In this document: one piece after another, positions 9,322 to 17,603 of the stretch
Layout of the letters: each line of letters starts with the position of its first letter
How positions within the stretch are numbered: the stretch's first letter is position 1
Assembly: GCA_002418705.1 (NCBI GenBank)
Contig: DIEQ01000055.1
Coordinates: 401-37,822, forward strand
DNA: 37,422 nucleotides
Direction: 5' to 3'
Origin: Mageeibacillus sp. UBA5770
GTDB taxonomy: Bacteria > Bacillota_A > Clostridia > Saccharofermentanales > Saccharofermentanaceae
Notes under the pieces: model-generated
What the model was told of the DNA's origin: nothing
The model's database searches: none
What the model saw: only the letters and a program-made list of their open reading frames with translations
Program-made: the position numbers and the translations under genes

Positions 9322-10625
9322 TGAATAAATCCGAACAAGCGCGGCAGGAACAATGAAAGGCCTGGAACATACGTCGTTAATAATAAAGTCGGAAGCCACG
9401 CAAATAAGAGAAACCAAAATGTTGGCATCAGCATCTCCTTGACTGGAGCTTTTCCGACTCGAGCTCCCAAATAAAGGAACGGCGCGCATGGCGGCGTTAC
9501 GCAACCCATGCCGAGGTTAACTCCCAGGACCGCGGCAAACTGAATCGGATCCATACCTAATGCCACTACTACCGGAAGCAATATAGGTGTCGTAAGGAGA
9601 ATAGCGCTGGTGTCGTCCATCAGCATGCCGATGATTATCATGAACAAGTTGACCATCATTAATAATACGAAAGTATTGTCAGATATCGATTGCAATAGCA
9701 CCAGAATCATTTGAGGTACGTTTTCCATAATGTAAAGCCTGCTCAATATCATTACCGAGAACAGCATGATCATGATTACACCGGCTGTTGTTATTGAATC
9801 GATCATACAGTTTATTATAGCGCCTCGTTCTTTCAAGCCTTTATACACCCAGATACCGACGGGTATCGAATAGACTACGGAAACTGCTGCCGCTTCCGTC
9901 GGCGTCATTAAACCGCCATAGATGCCCCCAAGGATTATGATTGGGGAAACCAGGGCGGGCACCGCATGTATCGATCTGGTGCCCAGCCGTTTAATATTTT
10001 CTTTCCTTGGCAATGGTTCCGGAAGCTTGATGTTGTGATCATTCCGAAGAAGCCAGAAATTGACGAGAGATAATAATATTATTAATATGATCCCGGGAAT
10101 GACCGTAGCAAGAAAGCTTGCCAAAACCGACTGACCGCCGACCCAGGCGTAGAGTATCATGCTCAAGCTTGGCGGGATCAGCAATCCCAGAAGGCTGGCG
10201 CTCGAAATCAAGGCAGAACTGATGCCGCGCGGATATCCTGCGGCATACATTCTCGGCAGCATGATTGACCCGATGCAGGAGAGTGTTGCCATACCCGATC
10301 CGGATATCGAGCCGAATATTGCGCAGGAAATGACCATGACTGCACCCAACCCGCCTTTGATCTTACCGACAAATAATTCAACCAGATTGACCAGACTTTC
10401 TCCTATGCCTCCTCTTTCCATAAATGCGCCAGCCATTACAAATAATGGTATGGCAACCAATATAATTGAACCTGCCTTACTGTATCCGTAAGGCGGCAAA
10501 AATGTATAATCATACCCGCCAAAAAAAACGATCGTCAGCGTTGACGCGAAGAATGCAAATGGTATTGGGATTCCGAGAAGCAATACAACTATGAGAACGA
10601 CGACTGCCAAAATGACTATTTCCAT
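9318..10625 (-). CDS. dctM: TRAP transporter large permease (DctM/TRAP-T M subunit)
   Basis: Membrane subunit of 435 residues that carries out the Na+-coupled transport step of a tripartite (TRAP) uptake system. It is nearly all hydrophobic, with about 12 segments. It shows the family's blocks GIPIPFAFFAS near the N-terminus, GGIGESLVNLV, the PPS motif in LLIPPSLSMILYAWVGG, GLMTPTEAAAV in the middle and NLGMGCVTPPCAPFLYLGA near the end. AGGAGG lies 6 bases before the ATG. It follows dctQ by 12 bases and dctP further up, so dctP-dctQ-dctM form one transcript, probably continuing from mttC-mttB. Confidence 0.93.
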   Translation of the reverse strand: MEIVILAVVVLIVVLLLGIPIPFAFFASTLTIVFFGGYDYTFLPPYGYSKAGSIILVAIPLFVMAGAFMERGGIGESLVNLVELFVGKIKGGLGAVMVISCAIFGSISGSGMATLSCIGSIMLPRMYAAGYPRGISSALISSASLLGLLIPPSLSMILYAWVGGQSVLASFLATVIPGIILIILLSLVNFWLLRNDHNIKLPEPLPRKENIKRLGTRSIHAVPALVSPIIILGGIYGGLMTPTEAAAVSVVYSIPVGIWVYKGLKERGAIINCMIDSITTAGVIMIMLFSVMILSRLYIMENVPQMILVLLQSISDNTFVLLMMVNLFMIIIGMLMDDTSAILLTTPILLPVVVALGMDPIQFAAVLGVNLGMGCVTPPCAPFLYLGARVGKAPVKEMLMPTFWFLLFAWLPTLLLTTYVPGLSLFLPRLFGFIQ

Positions 10626-10637
10626 ATTATGACCTCC

Positions 10638-11162
10638 TTAATTTTCAGCATTTTGCATTCTTTGGTCATAGGGTTCTTTGACCGATTTTCTGATATTCTG
10701 AATCATATATACGAAATTATAGAAGCTGGACAATAAAAGGCTGACAAAAATTGAACTCTGTCCTATAACGATCGGGATTTTATATATTGAGGTCGTAGCG
10801 CCTGTCGCCAATGTCCATTGTATTAAAACGAAACCCCAGTAAGTGAAAATAGCGCCAAGTATGAATGTACCGATGCTGTTGATATGGGTAAGAATTTCTT
10901 TTTTACGCCCCTTCAGAAATTGACTGAGGATATCCGCACTGATCTGGCTTTTTTCATAACTGCCATAAGAGGAGCCCATCATGTACATCCAAAATGCAAC
11001 GGTCAGCAGAAATTCTTCATAACCGGGAAACGGAATACCGATCTCCCTCAACACCATCGGTACGAAAACGAGAGCGATAGTCGCTATTCCTGAGATAATC
11101 ATTAGGAACTTCTGCAGCCTGACCAGTCCATACCATAGCAGTGTTCCATAATTTTCTTTCAT
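10638..11162 (-). CDS. dctQ: TRAP transporter small permease (DctQ)
   Basis: Small membrane subunit of the TRAP system, 174 residues with four membrane segments. It shows the family pattern of a first helix after a short polar start, then a charged amphipathic stretch (SQFLKGRKKEILTHI) and two more helices. I chose the ATG at 11160-11162 because AAAGGAGG lies 6 bases upstream; a further ATG 21 codons upstream lies inside the hairpin-like run of complementary GGAGG/CCTCC bases and has no site of its own. It lies between dctP and dctM, as is normal for these systems. Confidence 0.88.
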   Translation of the reverse strand: MKENYGTLLWYGLVRLQKFLMIISGIATIALVFVPMVLREIGIPFPGYEEFLLTVAFWMYMMGSSYGSYEKSQISADILSQFLKGRKKEILTHINSIGTFILGAIFTYWGFVLIQWTLATGATTSIYKIPIVIGQSSIFVSLLLSSFYNFVYMIQNIRKSVKEPYDQRMQNAEN

Positions 11163-11228
11163 GTTACGCCTCCTTTGCAAGGAGGAGGGGAGTAATGAAT
11201 CATCCCCTCTTCCAGCAATTTTCAATAT

Positions 11229-12290
11229 TTATTTATTAAGTTTTGCTACCTCTGCTCTGCAGCTATCAATGATTTCCTTTGTCAAATCAGCTTCAAGACG
11301 CGTCCATGTTTTGTCGCGGATAAAATCTGCTGCGGTTTCCAACTGTTCTGGCGTATACTCTACGACTTTCACACCATAATCATCCGCAAGCTTCTTTTTA
11401 TAGACTTCTTCATTTTCCTGCGCCACTGAAAAGCTCTTTTCCGATTGCTCGTTAAAGACATCAATAACGATTTGCCTGTCTTCGTCTGAAAGCTTTGACA
11501 GAGATTTCTCACTTGCTATGTATGCAGTTGATTCTGCATGCATATAGTTGATGTATATGGTATTGATGACTTCTCCGACCCATGCGTAGTTGACATTTGG
11601 TGTCCCCCCGCTCCATCCGTCAACAACCTTTGTCTGGATCGCGGTCGGAACTTCAGCGTATGGAATGGAAACAGCATTGTAGCCCAGATCTTCTACCGGA
11701 TAAAGCATCGTCAGCATGCTTCCGGGCGCGCGCATTTTTATACCCTTATCTGTGCCGGGAGTAAATACATCTTTAGGCTCTTCGACACATCCCATTGCTA
11801 TAAATCCTTCAATATCAAAGCCCATGAAAACGACTCCCTGCTCTGCGTTTATATCGGTCATCAGACTAAAGAAATAAGAATCCTTTCCATATAACGGAAC
11901 CAAATCATCATAACTTGTCGCATAATATGGCAAATATGCTACTCCAAGACGTTTGTCGACATTATCCGGTATGGATCCCTGCTGAATATCAATGGAACCC
12001 ATCATCAATTCCTCATACACCGTAGAGTAATCTCCCAATTGGTTTGCTGGATAGTAATCGACCTGAACCCTGCCCTCAGTCCTCTCATTAATCATGGCGC
12101 ATGCTTCTTCATTCAGCGCATTTGAAATATGGTCGATCGGGGAAATTGAGGAAAATCTAAGCGTTGTGACATCAGCCGATTCTGATTCACTGTCTTCAGA
12201 TCCGCTTGCCGCACCACTGCCACATCCTGCAAAGGACGCGAGGATGAGCAACATGATCAGCATGAAACCGATTTTACTTTTAAAACTCAT
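11229..12290 (-). CDS. dctP: TRAP transporter substrate-binding lipoprotein (DctP family)
   Basis: Extracytoplasmic binding protein of 353 residues. A signal sequence with lipobox FAGC (lipid-bearing Cys at about 23) anchors it to the outside of the membrane. The mature part starts LRFSSISPIDHISNAL and carries the family's substrate Arg in GIKMRAPGS, followed by AVSIPYAEVPTAIQTKVVDG. That Arg normally forms a salt bridge to a carboxylate, so the cargo probably has a carboxyl group. The start is the ATG at 12288-12290, with AGGAGG 7 bases upstream. It lies 181 bases after mttB. A betaine-like compound would fit both the Arg and the neighbouring methyltransferase, but this is inference. Confidence 0.92.
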   Translation of the reverse strand: MSFKSKIGFMLIMLLILASFAGCGSGAASGSEDSESESADVTTLRFSSISPIDHISNALNEEACAMINERTEGRVQVDYYPANQLGDYSTVYEELMMGSIDIQQGSIPDNVDKRLGVAYLPYYATSYDDLVPLYGKDSYFFSLMTDINAEQGVVFMGFDIEGFIAMGCVEEPKDVFTPGTDKGIKMRAPGSMLTMLYPVEDLGYNAVSIPYAEVPTAIQTKVVDGWSGGTPNVNYAWVGEVINTIYINYMHAESTAYIASEKSLSKLSDEDRQIVIDVFNEQSEKSFSVAQENEEVYKKKLADDYGVKVVEYTPEQLETAADFIRDKTWTRLEADLTKEIIDSCRAEVAKLNK

Positions 12291-12471
12291 TTTATACCCT
12301 CCTAAATCTAACAATTATAACGGTTGTGTATATGATTAAGTATAATTGGAAATCATGTTTTTGCATTATCCACACTGTCGAATCTTAATCGCCTGTTATT
12401 TTACGAAGTGTCTAATCCAACAGAGCGGCTACATGATTGGGGTAATATGATCAAGGTCGATCCAGAGCACT

Positions 12472-13950
12472 TTAATAATCACTTCTTTCAACACCGTAAT
12501 AATCTTCAGCTTCATTAACGATCTTGCGCATTCTAGCTTTGATTTCTTCAGATAACTCCACTGGTTTATAATTCTCGATTATTTTTATTGCAGCTTCATA
12601 ACCCCTATCCGTGAAATCCTTGCGACCGTTTGCTTCCCATGCTTCTCTAGTCGATTTGCAAATCAATTTAGGTTTTGATGGTACAGTTCTAAAATGTTTG
12701 TAGGTATGGTCACAACTTACATATTCACCTCCCGGACCTATTTTTTTGATCAATTCAAGAGCTAGCGTTTCTTCATTTACCGGGATTCCATCGATTACTT
12801 TATAAATCATTCGTGAAATCTCCACATCCATCATGAGTTTTGAATAATCAAATATTAGACCTTGTCCGAGCATTCCCAGTCCATAGATGACGTTGGCACC
12901 TGCCAATGCCGCCATTAAACCGGTCAGTGTCGATTCGTGAATAGATTGAGCATCGGGAATATAACTGTCAGCCTATCCGCCCGCGACAAAGCTGGGAAGC
13001 ATATAATATTTAGCCAGACCACATACTGCCGCACTCATAAGTGCCAATTCCGGAGTTCCCACTGGCGATGTTGTAAATCGCAAATCAAAGCCAAGCGATG
13101 ACGAGCCGTAAACACACTTGCTGCCTTTGACTGTAAGCTGCTGGAGAACAAGTCCGCTTAACACCTCACAATTATGAACGACAAACGAGCCTGCCAATGT
13201 CACCGGCGCCGTTGCCCCTGACATGGTCATCGATAATATAAGTGCGGGAGCCCCGCCTCTTGCGGATTCAACAATTACCTCTGATACTTCAGGTGTGAGA
13301 AGCAGCGGACTGTTGGGACATATCGTAGCCGTATAAATAGGATTTTGCCTGAAGTTTTCTTCTCCGCCGCTGGCTTCATATGCCAATTGAAGCATCTTTT
13401 TGCAGTTATATCCATTGCCAGAGCCAATAAATGCATGCTTTGACGTATTATAAAAAATCTTTTCGGCATTATGAATGGTTTGAACTTTGCCAGGTACATC
13501 ATTGCACCCGCAAGCCCTTTCATAAACCGATAGCTCCTCAATGGAATCACATACTCTTGTTATTTGAGCCAAATCATTCCTTGTTGTGACTCTTTCTTCC
13601 CTCGTATACGGATCGATGACAGAGACTCCTTCTCCAAAGTTCGTAAATCCAACTTTCGTTCCAACAAGATAGTTCTGTCGCGGATCCCTGCCGCAAAGCT
13701 CAAATTTTTCTGGCGCGGAATCGATTGCATCTTCGACAATTCTGGCAGGAATTTTAACAATATTGTTAATATGATCTACCATGCAGCCTCCGCCTTCAAA
13801 TATATCCCGCGCCTCTTTGCTTGGTACGCGCACTCCGGTTTCTTCCAAAACTTCAAGCGTGCCATTATGAATGGCTTGAAAGTCTTCAGCCGAAAGTGTA
13901 TTGATTCCAAATCCTGTTCGAGAAATTTTTTGATCAAAATATTTATTCAT
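12472..13950 (-). CDS. mttB: Trimethylamine methyltransferase MttB with in-frame TAG (pyrrolysine 326)
   Basis: Trimethylamine:corrinoid methyltransferase, which transfers a methyl group from trimethylamine to the cobalt of MttC. TAG at 12973-12975 interrupts the frame once, in the context SFVAGG-O-ADSYIPDAQ, then 166 codons follow to TAA. Total is 492 residues, near the roughly 495 of the archaeal enzyme, and the TAG sits where that family has its pyrrolysine (position 334 in the archaeal protein). The presence of Pyl matters: many bacterial MttB-family proteins lack it and use other substrates such as glycine betaine or carnitine, so this one is probably a true trimethylamine enzyme. The ATG at 13948-13950 has AGGAGG just upstream. 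It lies 35 bases after mttC. Confidence 0.95.
12973..12975 (-). other. Pyrrolysine codon (TAG) in mttB
   Basis: Amber codon 326 of mttB, with GGA before and GCT after. The sequence past it (SIHESTLTGLMAALAGANV) continues the MttB family pattern, so reading it as pyrrolysine is well supported. Confidence 0.93.
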
Positions 13951-13985
13951 ATTTACCTCCTTTTCAGTCCCATCGTACTGTAGTG

Positions 13986-14621
13986 TCAGTTGCTTATCAT
14001 CTGCATGCATAATTCTTTAGTCTCAATGGCATCAGCCCCATAGCCGTCAGCCCCGATACTGGCAGCGAATTCCTTTGATATAGGCGCCCCTCCAACCAAT
14101 ACTTTGACTCTGTCACGCAAACCCTCTTCTTCCAATAAGTCTATTGTCTCTTTCATTGCCATCATTGTTGTGGTTAAGAGCGATGACATACATACGAATT
14201 GGGGCTGATATTTTTTCGTGGCATCGACAAACGCATCAGGCGAGATATCTACACCGAGATTCACTACATCAAATCCTCCAGTCTCCAATATCATCGCGAC
14301 AAGATTTTTCCCGATCTCATGAAGATCTCCCCGTACAGTAGCAATGATAACCGTACCCTTTGGCTTGACATCTTCTTTTGAAATAAACGGTTTTACTTTT
14401 TCCATACCCACAGATACTGCTCTGGCAGCCATGAGCACCTCAGGAATGTACATATCGCCATCCCTGAACCTTTCGCCCACAAAGTTCATTCCTGATACTA
14501 ATCCCAAATCAATAATCTCGAGTGGCAAAACGCCTTGACCCAACAGTTCCGTCACCAATACTCCGGCTGTTTCAACATCTCCCTCAATTATTGCTTCCCT
14601 GAGTCCATCGAATTGTGTCAT
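13986..14621 (-). CDS. mttC: Trimethylamine corrinoid protein MttC
   Basis: Corrinoid carrier for MttB, 211 residues. The helical N-terminal domain is followed by a B12-binding Rossmann domain with motif D99-L-H101-E-I-G104, SSLLTTTM near 146 and the GGAP loop near 177. It differs from the two MtbC proteins of the window in the N-terminal half and in HEIG in place of HDIG, as expected for a different partner. AAAGGAG lies 7 bases before the ATG. It is the first gene of the probable mttC-mttB-dctP-dctQ-dctM transcript. It faces away from PucR regulator 3. Confidence 0.9.
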   Translation of the reverse strand: MTQFDGLREAIIEGDVETAGVLVTELLGQGVLPLEIIDLGLVSGMNFVGERFRDGDMYIPEVLMAARAVSVGMEKVKPFISKEDVKPKGTVIIATVRGDLHEIGKNLVAMILETGGFDVVNLGVDISPDAFVDATKKYQPQFVCMSSLLTTTMMAMKETIDLLEEEGLRDRVKVLVGGAPISKEFAASIGADGYGADAIETKELCMQMISN

Positions 14622-14753
14622 TTCTTTACTCCTTTCAAATGAAATTTATATTCATCATACATTCTCACATTTAAAATACTATATCTGAATTTACAATTAT
14701 ATTTGGACAGACTCACAAGAACTTGCATGACTTTATAGAAACGATCCGGATTT

Positions 14754-14782
14754 TTGACCCGAAAATTTGTCGGAGTAATAAT
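14754..14782 (+). promoter_or_regulatory. Possible promoter of PucR regulator 3
   Basis: TTGACC at 14754-14759 and AATAAT at 14777-14782 are separated by 17 bases, a reasonable housekeeping promoter on the plus strand about 180 bases before the gene. The match to consensus is moderate. Confidence 0.35.
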
Positions 14783-14791
14783 TCACTCGTG

Positions 14792-14808
14792 CATTTATTT
14801 AATAAATG
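14792..14808. promoter_or_regulatory. 17-base palindrome, possible regulator site
   Basis: CATTTATT and AATAAATG form a perfect inverted repeat around a single T. It lies immediately upstream of a TATAAT. The position suits a site for a dimeric regulator such as the divergent PucR protein; AT-rich composition makes chance a fair alternative. Confidence 0.35.
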
Positions 14809-14960
14809 TTATAATATTGCAAATAAATAACACTGAAATTGTGAGGCCGGCTTAATAAAACAAAGTATTTGGCCTGCCTGGCACAAGCGAATCAATTGGA
14901 TCAAAACAACCTTGTCCGCAAGGGATCATGTTGCTGCTAAATAGGAGTATCGTATTAACA

Positions 14961-16190
14961 ATGAGACTTAGTGATTTGATATACAGCATAGACTCTGGTT
15001 TATTAAAATTGCTCGCTGGAAAATCCGGGCTTGCTCGGGAGATCAAGTGGTTTGCTATCGTCGAAAAAGTATCTCATTCAGAATTCATCAATCAAGGGGA
15101 CCTGGTTTTCATTACAGGGTCTGGATTAAACGACGAGCAAAGCTTGCTTGAGTTGACAGCCTCGATTCTTAAACAAAAGGCCGCAGGTGTCGTATTTGCA
15201 CCTGGACCTTATATAAATAACGTGTCTGAAGACATAATCAATTTTTGTAATGCAAACGATTTCCCAGCATTTATTATGCCATGGGACATAAAAATCTCGA
15301 CATTAACGCATACGATTGCCGAGTTTTTAATATTTGAAAAGTCATCGGACGGCGAAAAACTGAATCCCATACTGCAGGAGATTTTACTGAAAAGTGGGGA
15401 TACACTCTGGTCTAAAGAAACGCATGACATCATTCAAGGAAATGATTTATTCACTTTCCCGAGCGCAAGAGTTCTTTTATTCAAAATTTATTACCGAAAG
15501 AATGCTCCAAATCATATTAATACTTCAGAAGATGAGCCCTTCATGGAACCAATTTTAAAGAACATTGATAATTACATCAATAAATTTTTATACCTAAAGA
15601 CTATTCCTGTTGGTTTCGAAAATAGTCAGGCCTATATTTTATTAGACAAATCAGGGAATCAATTAAATGAAAATAGGATGCTTGATGATTTCATGTCATT
15701 GATTAAAAATTTGAATATTAATTTTCCCGATTACAAAGTCGTGATTGGGATGGGCAATCATTATCAAGGGGTTGAAAACATCAGCAAGAGTTATAACGAA
15801 GCTTGCTGTATAGCTAATATTTTCAAGCAAAAAAAACAAACATCAACTTTTGATTTCTGCTTTTCAAATCTCAGAAGCCACAGATTGATGTTTGAGAATC
15901 CCAATATAGACAGCATGCGGAATTTTTATTTGAAGACCCTGGGTCCTCTAAAGGAATACGACAGAATCCACCATGATTCATTACTCAATTTTTTAAGCAA
16001 ATATATAACCTGCAATTGCAATATCAATGAGACCAGTGCTGAATTATTCATGCATAAGAATACAGTAATATATAAACTTAAAAAGATTGAAGCGATTTTA
16101 AACATCAATACGAATAAAAACGAAGATATCTTGGATGTCTGGATTGCTTTTTTAATCAAAGATGTATTTGATGATCAAATAAGCGATTAG
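14961..16190 (+). CDS. PucR-family transcriptional regulator 3, ends in TAG
   Basis: Regulator of 409 residues, divergent from mttC. The N-terminal PucR domain begins MRLSDLIYSIDSG and has GVVFAPGPYI and FIMPWDIKISTLTH; the C-terminal helix-turn-helix has AELFMHKNTVIYKLKKIEAIL. It is a paralogue of regulator 2 (7783-8985). The start at 14961 follows the family pattern, but its AGGAG is 12 to 13 bases away; an ATG at 14928 with AGGG close by would add 11 residues. Its stop is TAG (16188-16190). If read as pyrrolysine the protein would gain 22 residues (Pyl plus 21) before TAA at 16254-16256. It probably controls the mtt-TRAP genes. Its sequence is more AT-rich than that of the pyl genes beside it. 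Confidence 0.83.
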   Translation: MRLSDLIYSIDSGLLKLLAGKSGLAREIKWFAIVEKVSHSEFINQGDLVFITGSGLNDEQSLLELTASILKQKAAGVVFAPGPYINNVSEDIINFCNANDFPAFIMPWDIKISTLTHTIAEFLIFEKSSDGEKLNPILQEILLKSGDTLWSKETHDIIQGNDLFTFPSARVLLFKIYYRKNAPNHINTSEDEPFMEPILKNIDNYINKFLYLKTIPVGFENSQAYILLDKSGNQLNENRMLDDFMSLIKNLNINFPDYKVVIGMGNHYQGVENISKSYNEACCIANIFKQKKQTSTFDFCFSNLRSHRLMFENPNIDSMRNFYLKTLGPLKEYDRIHHDSLLNFLSKYITCNCNINETSAELFMHKNTVIYKLKKIEAILNINTNKNEDILDVWIAFLIKDVFDDQISD

Positions 16191-16219
16191 ATAAATACTT
16201 TAAAATTTGATTTGCCCGT

Positions 16220-16549
16220 TTACCTTTCCTCTTTCTTTTGCAGGTCGCTGCCATAATGCTGCGCAAAATAGGTCTTCGAATACTTGTCGAGCTTCCATTC
16301 GGGAACCTTGCAATCATTGCAGGGCTTGGCGATCCACTTGTTCCGAAGCCATCGGGCCGCCCTGGAATTCCGCGAGTTGTATACCTGGAAGGTCTTTCCG
16401 CAATGCGTCGTGATGATGGCATATTCGCCTTTTTTTTCAACGCTCCGAATGCCGTGCAGGACGCCGCTCCTGGATGGCCAGAGCTTTATTTTATCGAGCA
16501 GCGAAAAGAGCTCCACGTTTTTTCGATAATATCGTTTTTTTTCAGTCAT
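16220..16549 (-). CDS. pylSn: PylSn, tRNA-binding N-terminal part of the split pyrrolysyl-tRNA synthetase
   Basis: Small protein of 109 residues corresponding to the N-terminal domain of archaeal PylRS, which grips the tRNA-Pyl variable and T arms and raises affinity for the catalytic part. Start of the domain is KIKLWPSRSGVLHGI. The four zinc ligands known from the archaeal domain (His24, Cys42, Cys69, Cys72) are matched here by H32, C50, C77 and C80. Separation from the catalytic part (pylSc, 1.9 kb away in the same operon) is the usual bacterial form. Its ATG shares one base with the stop of the CobW gene (TGATG), so the two are translationally coupled. It is the last gene of the operon, with no clear hairpin after it. 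Confidence 0.92.
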   Translation of the reverse strand: MTEKKRYYRKNVELFSLLDKIKLWPSRSGVLHGIRSVEKKGEYAIITTHCGKTFQVYNSRNSRAARWLRNKWIAKPCNDCKVPEWKLDKYSKTYFAQHYGSDLQKKEER

Positions 16550-17466
16550 CAGAGCTTGAGCCTCCCCTCCAGATGGGCATTGGATGCGGCAACGATCGAG
16601 CTGAGCATTTTAATGCCGATGGAAGATATGACGACTATTTCAGTGCCGGGGATCGCTTCATGCCATTCATTCAAGTGAACATCAGCCATGACCGCGCTGA
16701 TTTCAATATTGCCCCGGTCTGTTTGCGCAAAGCCCTTTATGCGGAAGCTGCCAGGCGATACATGCCGCAGGAATTCTTCCAGCCCTGAATAGGATATCGG
16801 CGAATCAGCCTTCAGTACAAACGCGCTTGGTCTTGTTTCATATGTATTTGTGGTTTCCGTGCTTTCCTTTTTCGCATCAGTGAAATGACTCGCAACGTCA
16901 CGGATATCCACGCGGCAATAAGAAGTGACATAGATGCCGGCTGACGGATTGATTTCACGTATCCGACCTGATACCTCCTCAATGTGCGCATGGTCGACCA
17001 GATCGGCCTTGTTGACGATCACGGCGTTCGCATATTCCACCTGACGCGCAAGCGCCGGCAACAGCTCCATCAGATCCATGAAATGCAGCGCGTCAACGAC
17101 ACAGATCATCCCTGCCATTTCATAAGCGTCTGCGGTCCTATGCCGTATCCCTTCGAGGATTTGTCCCATATTCGACGGATCGGCCAGCCCGGAGGCTTCA
17201 ATAAACAGAATTTCCAGATTCATAGCCGATAATGCGATCAGGCTGTCCACGAACTTGTCCTTGATGCAGGCGCAAAAAACAGACCCGTTGGACAATTCAG
17301 CCATTTCGATGCCGTCGCGTTCAATGAGGCGGGCATCGACATTGATTTCGCCAAATTCATTGACGACAACGCCGATCCTGCGGTCTTTATACGATTCCAG
17401 CAGCGACTGCAGCAGTGTTGTCTTTCCTGCGCCCAGAAATCCAGTTAAAAGATAGATTTTTATCAT
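16549..17466 (-). CDS. CobW/COG0523-type GTP-binding metallochaperone-like protein
   Basis: P-loop GTPase of 305 residues of the CobW family, members of which load metals, mostly zinc or cobalt, into target proteins. Walker A is GFLGAGKTT (residues 8-16), the Walker B region is ILFIEASGLADP and the base-specificity motif is NKAD. The usual metal motif CxCC after the switch region is here altered to FCACIKD (only Cys-Ala-Cys). The C-terminal CobW_C domain (about 210-300) is present. It lies 20 bases after the 3' end of pylT and is coupled to pylSn by a one-base overlap. Placement suggests metal supply to PylSn (zinc), to the UroD-fold methyltransferase, or a role in corrinoid handling; sequence alone does not decide. 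Confidence 0.88.
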   Translation of the reverse strand: MIKIYLLTGFLGAGKTTLLQSLLESYKDRRIGVVVNEFGEINVDARLIERDGIEMAELSNGSVFCACIKDKFVDSLIALSAMNLEILFIEASGLADPSNMGQILEGIRHRTADAYEMAGMICVVDALHFMDLMELLPALARQVEYANAVIVNKADLVDHAHIEEVSGRIREINPSAGIYVTSYCRVDIRDVASHFTDAKKESTETTNTYETRPSAFVLKADSPISYSGLEEFLRHVSPGSFRIKGFAQTDRGNIEISAVMADVHLNEWHEAIPGTEIVVISSIGIKMLSSIVAASNAHLEGRLKL

Positions 17467-17486
17467 GGTTCATTCCTTCTTTTTTA

Positions 17487-17558
17487 TGGCGGGGAGCCCG
17501 AGAGTCTCACTCGGCTGCATAGATTTAGAGTCTATGTGATCCATACGATCCGCTCCCC
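17487..17558 (-). tRNA. pylT: tRNA-Pyl (anticodon CUA)
   Basis: Amber-decoding tRNA of 72 bases including an encoded CCA. Acceptor stem GGGGAGC/GCTCCCC (7 bp), only one base before the D stem, D stem GATC/GATC with a 5-base loop, a 6-bp anticodon stem CATAGA/TCTATG around CTCTAAA (anticodon at 17526-17528), a 3-base variable loop, and a 5-bp T stem CCGAG/CTCGG with a loop lacking TTC. The 6-bp anticodon stem, short D loop and 3-base variable loop are hallmarks of tRNA-Pyl and close to the Desulfitobacterium example. It lies inside the operon between pylD and the CobW gene, so it must be cut from a long mRNA unless it has its own promoter. Confidence 0.97.
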
Positions 17559-17603
17559 ATATCAATTTCACGTTCCACGGTTCCCATGAAACCTGAAAAA
17601 CAG

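Larger units (their letters stand above)
14622..14960. other. Divergent control region between mttC and PucR regulator 3
   Basis: This gap of 339 bases is AT-rich and must hold the promoters of both divergent genes. I see a possible plus-strand promoter (14754-14782), a 17-base palindrome at 14792-14808 and a TATAAT at 14810-14815 with no good -35 element. No riboswitch structure was recognised. Confidence 0.6.
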
